NCBI RefSeq assembly: GCF_010093595.1
Contig: NW_022985445.1
Location: 589,106-653,105, forward strand
DNA length: 64,000 nt
DNA from: Mytilinidion resinicola
Taxonomy: Eukaryota > Ascomycota > Dothideomycetes > Mytilinidiales > Mytilinidiaceae
Reading direction: 5' to 3'
Each line of letters starts with the position of its first letter. Positions within the stretch are counted from its first letter, which is position 1. Made by a program: the position numbers and the translations under genes. Of this stretch, positions 45,452-56,041 are shown one piece after another. The notes under the pieces are model-generated. The model ran no database searches. It saw only the letters and a list, made by a program, of their open reading frames with translations, and had not been told where the DNA came from.

Positions 45452-46254
45452 GATGGACAAGCATGAGGAAGATTTTGGACTGTTTACGGATTCTGAACAT
45501 TGGAAAGTCTGCCTCTTTATATTTGTAGGGGATGGGCTTGGGGAGGCTGAGGCAACCTGAGGTAATAAGACACTGACCAAAGGTGACCTTTTGGAGCGCA
45601 GAACATTGTATGACAGGTGATAATATGCGTTATGTACAAGACGTACCCTGATTTAGCCTTTTACATGCCGACTGGCGAAATAACACATATTTTTGGAAAC
45701 ATCTTTGTATGACAGTTAGCCTATCTTGGCATTATATAACGATTTGGAATAAACCGGGTCCCCTGGTAATGAGCGGAACAACCGCTGAATCTCCTTATCG
45801 GGTTTCATGCGTTGTAGCCTTTGATTGAAGAGTTCATTCATCGGTTTTCCAAGACTACCGGTGAGAGGGAACGCTGGCGATTGGCTACTCTATTTGTGGA
45901 TTCATCTAGGCCAAAGCGTTCTTCGTCGGTCGGGATGTTATTGGCTCTCAGATCGGTATGCGTTCGCAAGCCTCCGATTGGCTGCTTCATTTATCGGCTT
46001 TGCTGGCATGTTGGGATCCCACGTTCTTCGCCGGTCGCGAGACCATTGGCTGGCAAAGATTCGGCCGAGGATGAGGCGGAGCGAATCGCATCACAGTTTG
46101 ACTCAAGTTCCACGTCAAGTCGCTTTAGAGATTAGATAATTTGCTCACTCCATCCGTCTCTTCCCTAAATCATGCCGAGTTTAACCTCTTCATCTCTAGA
46201 GATTGCTTTACTGGAACGCACCTGTCGCCATCGTCCTTCCGAGGCCCCACACAA
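45452..46254. promoter_or_regulatory. Divergent promoter, Nudix and Zn2Cys6-like genes
   Basis: An interval of 803 bp. ATATAAA on the minus strand at 45516-45522 lies about 65 bp before the Nudix start. For the rightward gene no TATA is evident; TCATCGGTTT at 45838 repeats the word seen at 43.6-43.9 kb. The frames 45821-46135 (+) overlap in two phases without motifs. Confidence 0.45.
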
Positions 46255-48689
46255 ATGGTAGACAGAGCGCAAGCCAGCGACGAGAACGAACTTATCCATC
46301 ATGCTGCGAGCTGTCTGGGAGTGAGACCAGAAGCTCTTCTAGACTTTGTGAGAGAACAACGCCGCCAGGACTCGTCTCATTCCTCGGTCGATCGAATACA
46401 ACAACGACCTCCGGTGGGACACGTCCCGAGCACGTCTATCGAAATAACAGATCTGGGCGTGTATGATATCGGAGGCGACCATTTCCTGCAGCCACAGGAA
46501 CCCGATGCTACCCCCTCTCCATTTTTGTCTCGCACTTCGTCTCAGACTCACACTCCGCAAGATGTGCTGCAGCAGATTCAGCCAACAGGAGAGAACCACT
46601 ACGACTGGCAGCCTACTGATCATGACACGTACGACTTCGACCTAGCGAGTTACCGTTGGATCTACGGAGATGAGAGTCTTGGCATCCCCACAGCCGAAAC
46701 ATTCTCTGCTTCGAGTAGTGGCATTTCCAATACTACTTCAGCGTCTCCTTTCAACCCCTCAGATAATGACCAGATACACCCACCACTGTCAACGGCGGCG
46801 ACAGTGTGCGTGGATTTCAACTCGGCCGACTCGCTTTCAGCCCTAGTACCGATCGACCCGCCTGCGATTTCAACTCCCTCCCATACCGCCGATCCTTCAT
46901 GTCCCCCGGGTGAACAATTTGAGGAGACTATCAAAATCCCTCCAGTTATATCAACTACTCACACTACCTCATCTCTTCCAAAGTTGGCACCGATGCCCCA
47001 AAACAAGAGACTGCGGGGCGGCAATACAGCAAACATCACGCCCTCCAACACGCCTTTGACGCCGATGATACCAAAAGTACGGAGGAAGCCATATTCTAGA
47101 GAAGTGCGTTTAAAAACACACAGGACTAGGCAGCTGGCCTCCTGTATTAGATGTCATACCCAGCGTATTAGAGTATGCCTTCCTCCTCTCGCCCCCACCT
47201 CGGGCATTAAAACGCATGACTGACTCCACCAGTGCGACCCGAATCCTGAAGATGAAACTCATCCCTGTCTCACGTGTCTCAATTCCCACCCCAGAACTAG
47301 ATATCTAGGCTGCCTCCGCTATAAGATATCCGAAAGTGTGCTCTTTAGAACTGGAGTTGGACCATATACTTTCTACCAACACCATCCAATGACGGGACCA
47401 AAATACGGTGACTTCATGCTCCAGACGTCCCGAAAGTGGGTGGATAATAAGGTCCATGTTCTTGAAATCACGCAAGATATTCAATCCGTATGCCGCCTTG
47501 AGGTTCGCCAGTTTGAACCCCCTGAAGAAATTGATGCCGTCGACCTGAAGGGAAGATCAATGTATCATATACCATGGGCCATTGCCGATGCGGACAAGGC
47601 AACCAATGCTTTCAAAGAGTTCCTAGACAAGAGTCTTGTCCCGTACCTGGGCACCTTGCTGGACGAAAGTGATCAAATTGTTTGGGAAGTTTTTCATTCT
47701 GCCATTAGTTTCGCATTCTCAAAAGACAAACCTGTATGTAAGGACGAGCTTTGACTTAATGCGACTCGCGGCAAGCCATGACTAACAATCACCTAAGGTA
47801 GAGGTGCTTCAAAAAGCCCTTCGTCTTTGGGTCGCATGCCGTTTTATTGAAGGCAAGTGGCGCTGCTGTGGAGCCGACAAGCTCGGTGCCGGCGAACTAA
47901 AAAATCCTTTTCGTTCACCAGACTGGATTTCACCACCACCATATATCGACTACCAATACGCATCGATCATCATGCACCGTATTCTGAGACCTCTTCGCCT
48001 TGAGGTGCTTAGAACCCTCCAGAAGCTTATCGAAGAGAACAACTCAAACAATTGGTATACGATTTTTCTCGTAACATTCGTCCTATTACACAATTACGAA
48101 CGAGGTGTTGCATTTCAGCGGGCTTTTTCGGCGAAGAGGGAAGCACCAGTAAGTGTTGCAGTGCAAATCAGAGCCTTTTTAGTACTAGTATTCACGCCGC
48201 TCAACAGGTCTTATATCTCGACATGTCACTGATCCGGGCCATACACTCCGGCTCCAAGGCCATCCTCGCCTATTTCCACTGGTCTTGCAAAGGCAACATA
48301 CCTTTCAGCCACGACTTCAATTGGAAATCCAAGGACGCTCAGCACATGGCGAAACTTGATCAGCAACAAGTCGACTTATTGACTTGGCTCAGCAATATAG
48401 CTCGTCAAAAAGGTATGTTTGAATTCTTTTATTAGGTATCGATGACATGAAAGTTATGATCTTATGTCAGACTTATGCATAACTGCTGACAGCTTCTTCA
48501 GCGGATGAAATGAAGAACGTTGGCCAATCGCACAATTATGAAATTCCCTACTGGTTTACTAGCCAAATCTTTGAGGAACGATGGCGTCCACGAGACACTC
48601 ACGAGCATTCGCCGGCGGCACAGCCTTGGCCACCAGCTCCAGTTTTTGGTCCAGCGCCGCTGCTAGCAGCAAAAAATCAAGGGATTTAG
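46255..48689 (+). CDS. Zn2Cys6-like fungal transcription regulator
   Basis: Five exons, 46255-47172, 47233-47733, 47798-48148, 48208-48412 and 48502-48689, give 720 aa, with every junction in phase. The N-terminal 270 residues are Ser/Thr/Pro-rich and disordered. The zinc cluster begins LASCIRCHTQRIRC and, after the splice, continues DPNPEDETHPCLTCL and GCLRYKI. That is a C-x2-C-x6-C ... C-x2-C ... C pattern with a longer second loop, as in a fungal family whose regulators share a CLRYKI ending. The rest is the helical C-terminal region typical of that family (DLKGRSMYHIPWA, LVPYLGTLLDES). The ATG at 46255 is the first in frame. It lies directly upstream of the oxygenase gene in the same direction. 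Confidence 0.82.
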
Positions 48690-49384
48690 AGCATATTTTG
48701 ATCACAACGACGCTACTCCCATAGATGCGTTTTCACCCTAGTCAATTTCGTCGGCTGTTTCTTTTTCTCTTCCGTCTACTAGGCTAAGAAAAGTCGCGGT
48801 GGGCCGCTGTATGAGATGGATGAAAACGTGAGACTGATATCATGACGCGCAACCTTACGAAGACCGCGTAAGGTGAGTTCCAAACCAATGAGAGCTCCTC
48901 AACCAATTTAGCGTCATGGCGGCAGCGTAAGAATAGTGATGGATGTTGACCGCAAAACCGAACCAGAAACGGCGATCCTAGAGCGCTTTACCCTACGTAT
49001 TGGAATCTGCAACTTCTACAGCACGAAGCGGCTGCATGTTGGATCTGGCTGGACGGAGTCGGCTGACACGTCTAATTATCTGTCTTAACATTCGGGGCGT
49101 AAACCTGATAACGTCTTGTGATGCAATTGGTCCTTCGATATAAGGCAACGAGTTCGCAAATTGAGCGAATCGTCGCGGTTGTTCCTTTCACCGCCCAGCG
49201 TTCTTAGAAGAGGGGTTATAGCATGATCATGAGCACGTACCCAAAATCGCTGAATCCCCCCAATCCTTTGATTGAACGCATCGGAGACGAGTAAAGTTAA
49301 CAGGGTTTTTAAAGTGGGTTAAACAGTAACCACCTCTTACAATCAGTATCAATTCTTACTCAAAAACCACATCGCCATTACCCT
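48690..49384. promoter_or_regulatory. Promoter region of the oxygenase gene
   Basis: A stretch of 695 bp between two rightward genes. No gene. The word TTGCGAATC/GATTCGC and a few GTAAG-like words occur but no element can be named. The last 70 bp before the ATG are A/C-rich, as is common in fungal leaders. Confidence 0.4.
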
Positions 49385-50698
49385 ATGGCTCCTAGGATAT
49401 GGATCGAACCAACTCGTCAGGCAGTCAATCCCTTTGGCAAGGAGAATGTTGGTAGCTGGCATGTGCAAGTGCGACAAGGCCCTGTACCATTCGATACCAA
49501 GCTGGCGTGGAATACATCCACCTTCCGATCTGAACAGGACTATATCTTTGAAGTCACCACATCTCAGAACTTAGAGGTAGCCACTGCTTTGAATAAGTTT
49601 CTAGGTAATGAGTCCTTTTAGCGATTAAATAACCAATACGCAGCTAAATCTTATCAGATCTTGGATTGGACGGACATGAGATCAGCCCTCAGAATTTCCA
49701 ACTTCCTACACTTGGAGAAAGCCTGCGTCAACATGCCCAGGAAGTGCACTCCGGGAGAGGGTTTGTGACTATTCGCGGTATTGATTTCGACCTTTACTCC
49801 CGCGAAGACGGAATCCTAGTCTTCTTGGGACTTGCGAGCTACATTGGTGAGAAGAGGGCAAAGCAAGACGACCAAGGCAATATGCTCATGCATATCCGCG
49901 ACGCGAAGTCTTCAGCCATATCTCAAAGTGATAGGCCCACGAGGTTCTCTAACCGAGCTTCGGTACTGTAATTTGATACCCTGTTTGAACCTCAGAAAAT
50001 TCTAACATCTGCAAAGACTTTCCATACGGATCCATTCCCTGACATTCTTGGGCTTCTTGCGAAGAGCTGTGCTGCAAAAGGGGGCAATCATATCATTGCG
50101 TCATCCTTGTCAATCTACAATGCAATAGCTGCCGTCAGACCGGATATTCTGGAGGTACTTGCTCGACCTGACTGGCCGTTTGACAGGTGGGTTCAATCCA
50201 ATTCCTCGTAAGTCTTAAAGCAAAGCTAACGCACCAGCTAGCCCCGGTGGGTTGATCGAGAGAACCATGCGGCCTATTCTTTTCTACCATGGCGGCCACG
50301 CAATCTTCAACTATGCCCGTGAGCCTCTGATAGGCCTCGATAACGTTCCACGCTCCTCGGGCTTCCCGACCCTGACGCGCTACCAGCGTGAAGCACTTGA
50401 TTTTCTCGAAGCCACAGCGCACGCAAATCAATTGGTGCTTCAAAACCTACCAGGCGACCTGACGTTCATCAACAATCACGGGCTGTTACACTCTCGCGAA
50501 GCCTTTGAGGATGAGCCAGAAAAGAGTCGCTACCTCGTGCGCCTGTGGCTGAAAAATGACGCACTAGCATGGAAGCTTCCGCGTGTGCTACGGGAGGGGA
50601 ATGAACGCCTTTTCGAGGATAACGAGGTCGAGGAACAATGGAATATTGTGCCATTGCCCAGATTGACATTTACAGTTGCGGAGAGGCTCAGCTCCTAA
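49385..50698 (+). CDS. TauD/TfdA, clavaminate-synthase-like Fe(II)/2-oxoglutarate dioxygenase
   Basis: Non-haem iron oxygenase of the type used in taurine-like catabolism or secondary metabolism. Four exons, 49385-49604, 49658-49962, 50017-50186 and 50242-50698, give 383 aa. The iron ligands are H178 and D180 in FHTDPFPDIL and the distal H315 in NNHGLLHSREAF; R at about 327 in RYLVRLWL would bind 2-oxoglutarate. CAAKGGNHIIASSLSIYN is the standard block after the HxD motif. Intron 2 (49963-50016) has two possible acceptors; the 54-bp choice restores the family pattern RFSNRASTFHTD. It is co-oriented with the upstream regulator. Substrate unknown. Confidence 0.9.
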
Positions 50699-51505
50699 CC
50701 CCTGCTAGAGTTGAGGCTGATTACGGTTGTAAGGTTCTTCAACTATTATGGGCTCATGCTAGACTTGCTTTCGGATCTTCTTTTTACTGTCCGGACCGAT
50801 TAAGTTTCAGCTTTCGATTTACGGCCCTATTATGTGGATGATGGCCCAGGTACTGTCTGTAGATGTATCGGACACCAAAAATTGCCTACTCCCGTTTTTG
50901 CGACCGACCTCGAAGAGGCTACGAGAATCTACCTATCGTGAATTTCCCCTGACGTCAAATTTGTAGGTAGAATCGAGTGAAAACTATAGAGTACAGTGAT
51001 ATCATTAGACAGAGGCTTGAAAGAACCGTAAGTCCTTCCCTTGATGCTAAACCAAGATGTCTCACAATCCATTTGCTATTAGTAAGTAGAACTAGGTGAT
51101 AGGCTAGTCATGAAAATCTCAGATACACACCTGCGGGGAAAGAAGGCAACGACATGCCAAGGGATATCGATTGCCAATTGCTTCTTGCCAGCCAACCCAG
51201 CATTGTCACGGGCCTACCTGCATAGCTAACTCGGGCCATTGTGCGGCACTGCTGTCCGTTTGCGGCTGACCGGTAAAATTGTGCATGAGCGGAGCAGTGC
51301 CCATCCCTTACGTGTCGAGCGCCGTCGCCATTCGACACCAATCCCCGGACGATAATGAGTTGGTGATCGATGCGGGGGAGGTAATATGTAGTGTCTCTTA
51401 CATCCTGTGGGAAGAACTAAGTCACTTATGGCACTTTTGGCCCGAGTCAGTCTCGCTCAAATATCGTTCACCTACTAGTGTGACGCGGTAAATCTAACCT
51501 CGATT
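50699..51505. other. Intergenic, kinase-like gene promoter
   Basis: A stretch of 807 bp without a supportable gene on either strand. The frame 51108-51341 (-) has no motif. No promoter element can be named. Confidence 0.4.
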
Positions 51506-53311
51506 ATGGAGCCGTCAACGGTCATGCGTGACCATGTGCTAAACCCTACTGCGATCTACAGCCAAATCGAATCCTGGGATCGCGTTCTTGGCCAAAACAT
51601 TGCCGGCTCAACTATCAGCTGGGACACATCGTTCAATAATCCCAAAAACCGCATTGAGAGCCTAACGCCTCGAAAAGATGCATCTTGGTGTCTAGACGGC
51701 GTCGACCCAGAAGGCACCCGTCTCTTCGCCTACCCCACTTTTGCCCTTGGACGTCCACCTTTGCGCATCGATGTCTTCATCCCTGGCCAGCAAGATCATC
51801 CGTTCGAGCTGCGTGAGAACCTGCGCTCTACATCCGCGCCATTCATACGAGGGAGACGCGTTGCAAAATTGGAGATCTGCCAGCATTTACTGCGTGCTCT
51901 GCAAAGCTGGGCGACGCGTACTTCTGGGTTTGAGACACTGTATTACGACATGCCATTCGGATCCCGTATCGTTGTGAACGATATCCGGGCAAACGTGGAT
52001 AGCATGGAGATCGTTCCACATCCCATTTATAACATTGAGCAGAACTGGTTCTCAGTCAAAGCCTTGCAGGACATCTGGCATCTGGATTCGGCACGCTGGC
52101 CTGATGTCGTTGACTACGCCGACCTACAGCTACAAGCCCAGCCACACGAATCCATCACGCTTGTGCAGATCCCCTCACGACGCGGCGGAGAGACCCTCGT
52201 GTTCAAGTCGCTTGTCCAGGACGTAAAGTACATGTACCATGAGCTGAAGATGCTGCTCACGCTAAAGCGACACCCCAATATCATTGGAGCACCGCTGTAT
52301 GTCGTCACCAAGAAATGCCGGTTCGGGGGCAAGATCGGTATTTGCGGTTTCATCCTGCCTTTCTACCCGCTTGGTAGCTTGGGTAAGACACTAGAGGAAT
52401 CATCTAGAGAGGCATTGAGCACACCATCCATGCTGAGAGACCGGTTTAGATGGGCGCGCCAAATTGCTCAAGCATTACTGCACATCAAGGATTCGCCGCT
52501 CGGTTTCTACCCGGACCTTAAGCCTGACAACGTACTCCTCTCGCCTGGCACTGAAGGTCTTGATGCCACGCTTATTGATCTCGAGCAGCGCGGCGGATGG
52601 TACTCATGGTCACCGCCTGAAGTGCGCTACATAGAGTATCTTGAGTATATCGCAGCGCGAGTAGAGTGTCCACCAGTGCGTGTAAAGAGCCTGGCACTCT
52701 TGAAGTCATTTATTCCAGGCTGGAAGCTGCCGACCCAGGCGGATCGGTACCGCGAATGTACGCAGGGCTTCAGTGCCGCATGGCTGGCACTCGAGGGCAA
52801 AGAGCGCGAAGCGGCCCAGGTATTCATGCTGGGAAAGTTGCTGTGGTGCATTTTTGAGGGCACAAGCAGCGTCAATTGCGGGATCGGCTTCGACATGTTC
52901 CGAGAGCAAGAGGCTTCGCCGCCCTTTCCGAAATTTAGAGATACACCTGCGAAGTTGAGAGCCTGTATTCGCGCATGTACGGCGGGTGCGCCAGAATGGG
53001 ACGAGCAGTTTCGGACTATTGCGCGCAGAGGCACCAAATATTATGCTGTGGAGCGGTTGAGCGAGCCTGGAGAACTGGAGGGCGCGAGTCCCAAGGAGAC
53101 ACAGGAGGCAGCTAAGAGGTGGTGGCAGGAGGAGGTACGGAGTGCAAAGCGGTTTGTAGAGCAGAAGATCAGGACTCGGAACAGCAAAGATAGCAAGGGG
53201 CCTAGTGAAATCTTAGCAAGGACTGAGGAGCAGGCGCGCCAACGACCGAGTTTGAGGATTGTTTTAGAGCAGATAGAGGATGCTGAAATATGGCTGGTCA
53301 ACGAAGTTTAA
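51506..53311 (+). CDS. Protein-kinase-like protein with altered catalytic motifs
   Basis: Single exon of 601 aa. Residues about 205-470 resemble a protein kinase fold: a candidate beta-3 lysine in LVFKSLV (K234), a helix alpha-C-like MYHELKMLLTLKRHPNI, a hinge-like LPFYPLGSLGKTL, the catalytic loop YPDLKPDNVLLS (335-346) and the magnesium-loop position ATLIDLEQRG (354-363). HRD is replaced by YPD and DFG by DLE; the aspartates of both motifs (D337, D358) and the loop's Lys and Asn remain. The N-terminal 200 residues are a fungal-specific region I do not recognise. The C-terminus is a charged helical stretch (WWQEEVRSAKRFVEQKIRTR). It may be an active atypical kinase or a pseudokinase. Confidence 0.75.
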   Translation: MEPSTVMRDHVLNPTAIYSQIESWDRVLGQNIAGSTISWDTSFNNPKNRIESLTPRKDASWCLDGVDPEGTRLFAYPTFALGRPPLRIDVFIPGQQDHPFELRENLRSTSAPFIRGRRVAKLEICQHLLRALQSWATRTSGFETLYYDMPFGSRIVVNDIRANVDSMEIVPHPIYNIEQNWFSVKALQDIWHLDSARWPDVVDYADLQLQAQPHESITLVQIPSRRGGETLVFKSLVQDVKYMYHELKMLLTLKRHPNIIGAPLYVVTKKCRFGGKIGICGFILPFYPLGSLGKTLEESSREALSTPSMLRDRFRWARQIAQALLHIKDSPLGFYPDLKPDNVLLSPGTEGLDATLIDLEQRGGWYSWSPPEVRYIEYLEYIAARVECPPVRVKSLALLKSFIPGWKLPTQADRYRECTQGFSAAWLALEGKEREAAQVFMLGKLLWCIFEGTSSVNCGIGFDMFREQEASPPFPKFRDTPAKLRACIRACTAGAPEWDEQFRTIARRGTKYYAVERLSEPGELEGASPKETQEAAKRWWQEEVRSAKRFVEQKIRTRNSKDSKGPSEILARTEEQARQRPSLRIVLEQIEDAEIWLVNEV

Positions 53312-54060
53312 AATCAATTACCGCAAGCAGTCCTGATGTTCTCCTTGTTCCTACTAGTTCGGCTTAGCCGCAAAGTCTCCTGACTTCACAAGCATTTGAG
53401 TTGACTGCATCTTAGTATTCACGACCTAGTTTTACTGTTTTGTCGTATATATTTGAATGGGTAGTGTTAACACTACCCAAAGTCTAATATAAAATCTTAA
53501 GTTAATTATAAAGTTTAAAGTCTATAGAAATAAGTATTCTTAAATATAAAGTCCTAGTCTTAAGAAATACCTAGCTTGTAGGTCCTCGCGAGCCCTTATA
53601 AGCTGTCTCCTGCTAGCTCGTTATAAGATCTTGCGAGCTATTATGTGACCATCCGAGTCTTATAACTTCGGCTGCGCCTAGTATACCTAAGTCAGCGGCT
53701 GCCTCCTGCTCTGCCTTCTGTCTTACTAGCCCTTAGGCCGCGGGTACTCTACGACCTCGCAGGTAGTTATTATGTTCGTAATATTAAGCCTATAAGGCTT
53801 ATAAAACGGTATATGGCCCTAATTCGTGACCCGGTCACGCCGGGGATAGATTTAAGGTCCTTCGCTACAACTTCATAGTTTTTAGTAAGGTACATCTAAG
53901 ACTGTGCCGCAGCCGGTGAGTAAGGATGAGCAAGGGTGAGCAGACCTGAGGAGACTTGAGCCGAAGCTGAGCCGGGCCTGAGCCGAACTCAGCCACAGCG
54001 GCGCATGATCACGTGAGCAGAGTGGGTCGAGTAGGGTGCACATTGGGGTTAAGAAACAGC
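53312..54060. mobile_element. AT-rich repeat relic
   Basis: From 53.4 to 53.9 kb the DNA is AT-rich with many TTATAAG and CTTAAG words and no coding frame, as expected of an old repeat mutated by C-to-T change. A perfect 20-bp palindrome sits at 53459-53478. At 54034-54047 the sequence GGGTGCACATTGGG is the exact complement of the conserved 14-mer in the dispersed repeat ends (40166-40179), so one end of a related element probably lies here. The element type is unknown. Confidence 0.45.
53459..53478. repeat. Perfect 20-bp palindrome
   Basis: GGGTAGTGTTAACACTACCC is its own reverse complement. It lies 150 bp after the kinase-like gene at the start of the AT-rich relic. It could be a decayed element junction or a dyad site bound by a dimer. 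Confidence 0.85.
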
Positions 54061-54186
54061 GGTGTCGAGCAAGTGTAGAGACAGTGATTCCTATTTCGGC
54101 CCGTGCGAAATTAGTCTGAGGGACCCTTTTCAGAGTCAAACATCTTTCGCAACCAAACTCCTCTCTTGTGGCTATGCAAAAGAGCA

Positions 54187-54621
54187 TCAGCCCGAGCCTT
54201 GCCGTGCTAGAAACTCCTCCAACCTCTCTTTTGTAGTCTTCTTCCCCTTTACAAAATTTCCTGTCTTCTCGAAGCCGTCCTCTGTCCTCTTTCGGTATTT
54301 CATCTCCCTGCTCGCCATGGTCGACTGCGCAGGGAGAGTGAACAGTTTCATGTCCCATCCTGATACAAGTTTGCCGTTGGCTATATGCTGTACTGGGGAG
54401 TCAGGACCTAGCTCTGAATCGATAGTAGCTTGATCCTTTTTCCACGTCGCACTCTGCCCTTTTTGCACATCCGCGAGTATTCTCCTCGCCGGTTCTAGCT
54501 CTTTCAGTACATCAGCGTCCGACATGCGTGAGAGCTTTACTTCGGCAATCATTGCAAGCTGTTTTACAAGTGCTTTGGTCTCTGTCTTGCTATCCATGAG
54601 GACTTGCGCAATACCATACAT
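54187..54621 (-). CDS. Hypothetical protein, or 3' part of the neighbouring gene
   Basis: A frame of 144 aa beginning MYGIAQVLMDSKTETKALVK and rich in charged residues and helix formers (LSRMSDADVLKELEPARRIL), ending FLARQGSG. I do not recognise it. The frame is open upstream through VKKIRDR to an AG at about 54640, so it may be the last exon of the gene at 54662-55669. However, no donor in the right phase was found. It might instead be an independent gene using the Met at 54621. Confidence 0.45.
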   Translation of the reverse strand: MYGIAQVLMDSKTETKALVKQLAMIAEVKLSRMSDADVLKELEPARRILADVQKGQSATWKKDQATIDSELGPDSPVQHIANGKLVSGWDMKLFTLPAQSTMASREMKYRKRTEDGFEKTGNFVKGKKTTKERLEEFLARQGSG

Positions 54622-54661
54622 GCGGTCACGAATTTTCTTTACCTAATGACGCCTGTTGGGA

Positions 54662-55669
54662 TTACGGATGCCATTGCGTATCCTGACAGGGATGATTCTC
54701 GATAGATTTCCAAGTGCTGATAAATGAAAACGCAGAGATAATACTCGCGACAAGATAAATCGCAAAGCGGGGATTTCGAGCTGCTTCTTGTTCGAGAAGT
54801 CGAGACGTGGCAATCTCGTGGAGCACTTTGAGTTTTGACATTTGTTTAAAGAGCTGGTCCTGCTCCTTTTGATAGCGCCAATAACGCGACTCCAAACGGG
54901 GTGTGGCGTAGCTAGACCTTTGAGCAAACATTATCGATCCCTTGCGAGCTTCGATCTGTTGCGTTTTCTCTCTAACAGGTGCCAGTCTGTCATCAAATTG
55001 TGATAGGGCTTGATATCTGTAAATTTCCAGATGATGAAGAAGTGGGTGTGAATCTTTCAGCTCTGATATCATAAACAGATCATCGAGACGTCTTTCGAGC
55101 CGGTGAATTTCCGCACCTATATCGTACAACTTGTCGCACGCACTAGAGAGTACTTCCCAAGGGCTGTCTCGAAGAATGGAACGAACAGCGGAGAAGGTGT
55201 ATCTCGAAGCAGCAAACCATTGATGGGATAGCGAGCTCACTCGTACTCGAGATTGCAGCCAAGACATCTCGGAGCCCAGTAAAAGCTTCTCATCAATTGA
55301 AGTCTCGTCAGTTGGGATGTGGTGTAGCCGGCCATTCATATCCTCTATTTCCTTGAAAGTGCTCTCAAACCACTTCTTTGTGTCCGCAGCTTTTGGAACC
55401 ATCTTCTGGAGGTCCCAGGAATTTCCATCCCACGTGTCCCTTTCTTACGTTAATATTACAGCAAAAGGTTGACTAGGAGTGTACTGGCCAGGTGATTTGT
55501 GGTTGAGTATGTTGCCTTGGGCGACGCCTATCGGAGGTTTTGGATATGCCTGATCTTTCTTGTCTGTCTGATTTCGATCGCCTGTGGCTGAGAGCTGGAG
55601 ACAGGAGGCACACTTTCTGCCGCGTCCGTCTGATTGATCCTGAGCACAATTGCAGCAACATCGTCTCAT
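54662..55669 (-). CDS. Fungal hypothetical: zinc-ribbon-like N-terminus, coiled coil, C-terminal membrane segment
   Basis: Two exons, 55669-55485 and 55439-54662, joined in phase through a 45-bp intron, give 320 aa. Near the N-terminus two cysteine pairs (CCCNCAQ and CASCLQL) suggest a small zinc ribbon. The second exon reads DTWDGNSWDLQKMVPKAADT, then a long helical region with heptad-like Leu (AEIHRLERRLDDLFMI, DDRLAPVREKTQQIEARKG, LFKQMSKLKVLHEIATSRL), and a hydrophobic stretch IYLVASIISAFSFIST near the end, probably one transmembrane helix. I recall similar fungal hypothetical proteins but no known function. The start codon and the true 3' end are uncertain. Confidence 0.6.
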
Positions 55670-56041
55670 ATCTAGATTCCCTCGAGTGAAACAGTTCAGT
55701 CGGCCCGAAAGTCAAAAGTGGAGATTGGGCTCCTCCAAAGGCTAAGCAGGAACGGCGAGACAGGGTCGTTGAAGGATGACTGGCCCGAGCATACTAGAAT
55801 ACCCAACTGACAATTGAAATCGCCAACTATGAGTATCATAGGCACGTAGCAAGAAGTGAGTATCGTAAAGGAAACAAGTTGTTGCAAATTCGACCTCAGG
55901 TGAGGTTGTTGTGGTTGTTGTTCAAGCCCAGTCTTGGCAATGAGATATACACGTGGACTGGGTAGATGACACTTGAGTTCCGTTCGAGAATGGAGACTTT
56001 GCAAACTAAATGATTGCTATCCAAATAAGAAATGAATAGAC
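55670..56041. other. Intergenic, no gene seen
   Basis: A stretch of 372 bp between two leftward genes. The frame 55696-56004 (-) has no motif. It should hold the 5' region of the zinc-ribbon gene and the 3' UTR of the thioesterase-like gene. Confidence 0.4.
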
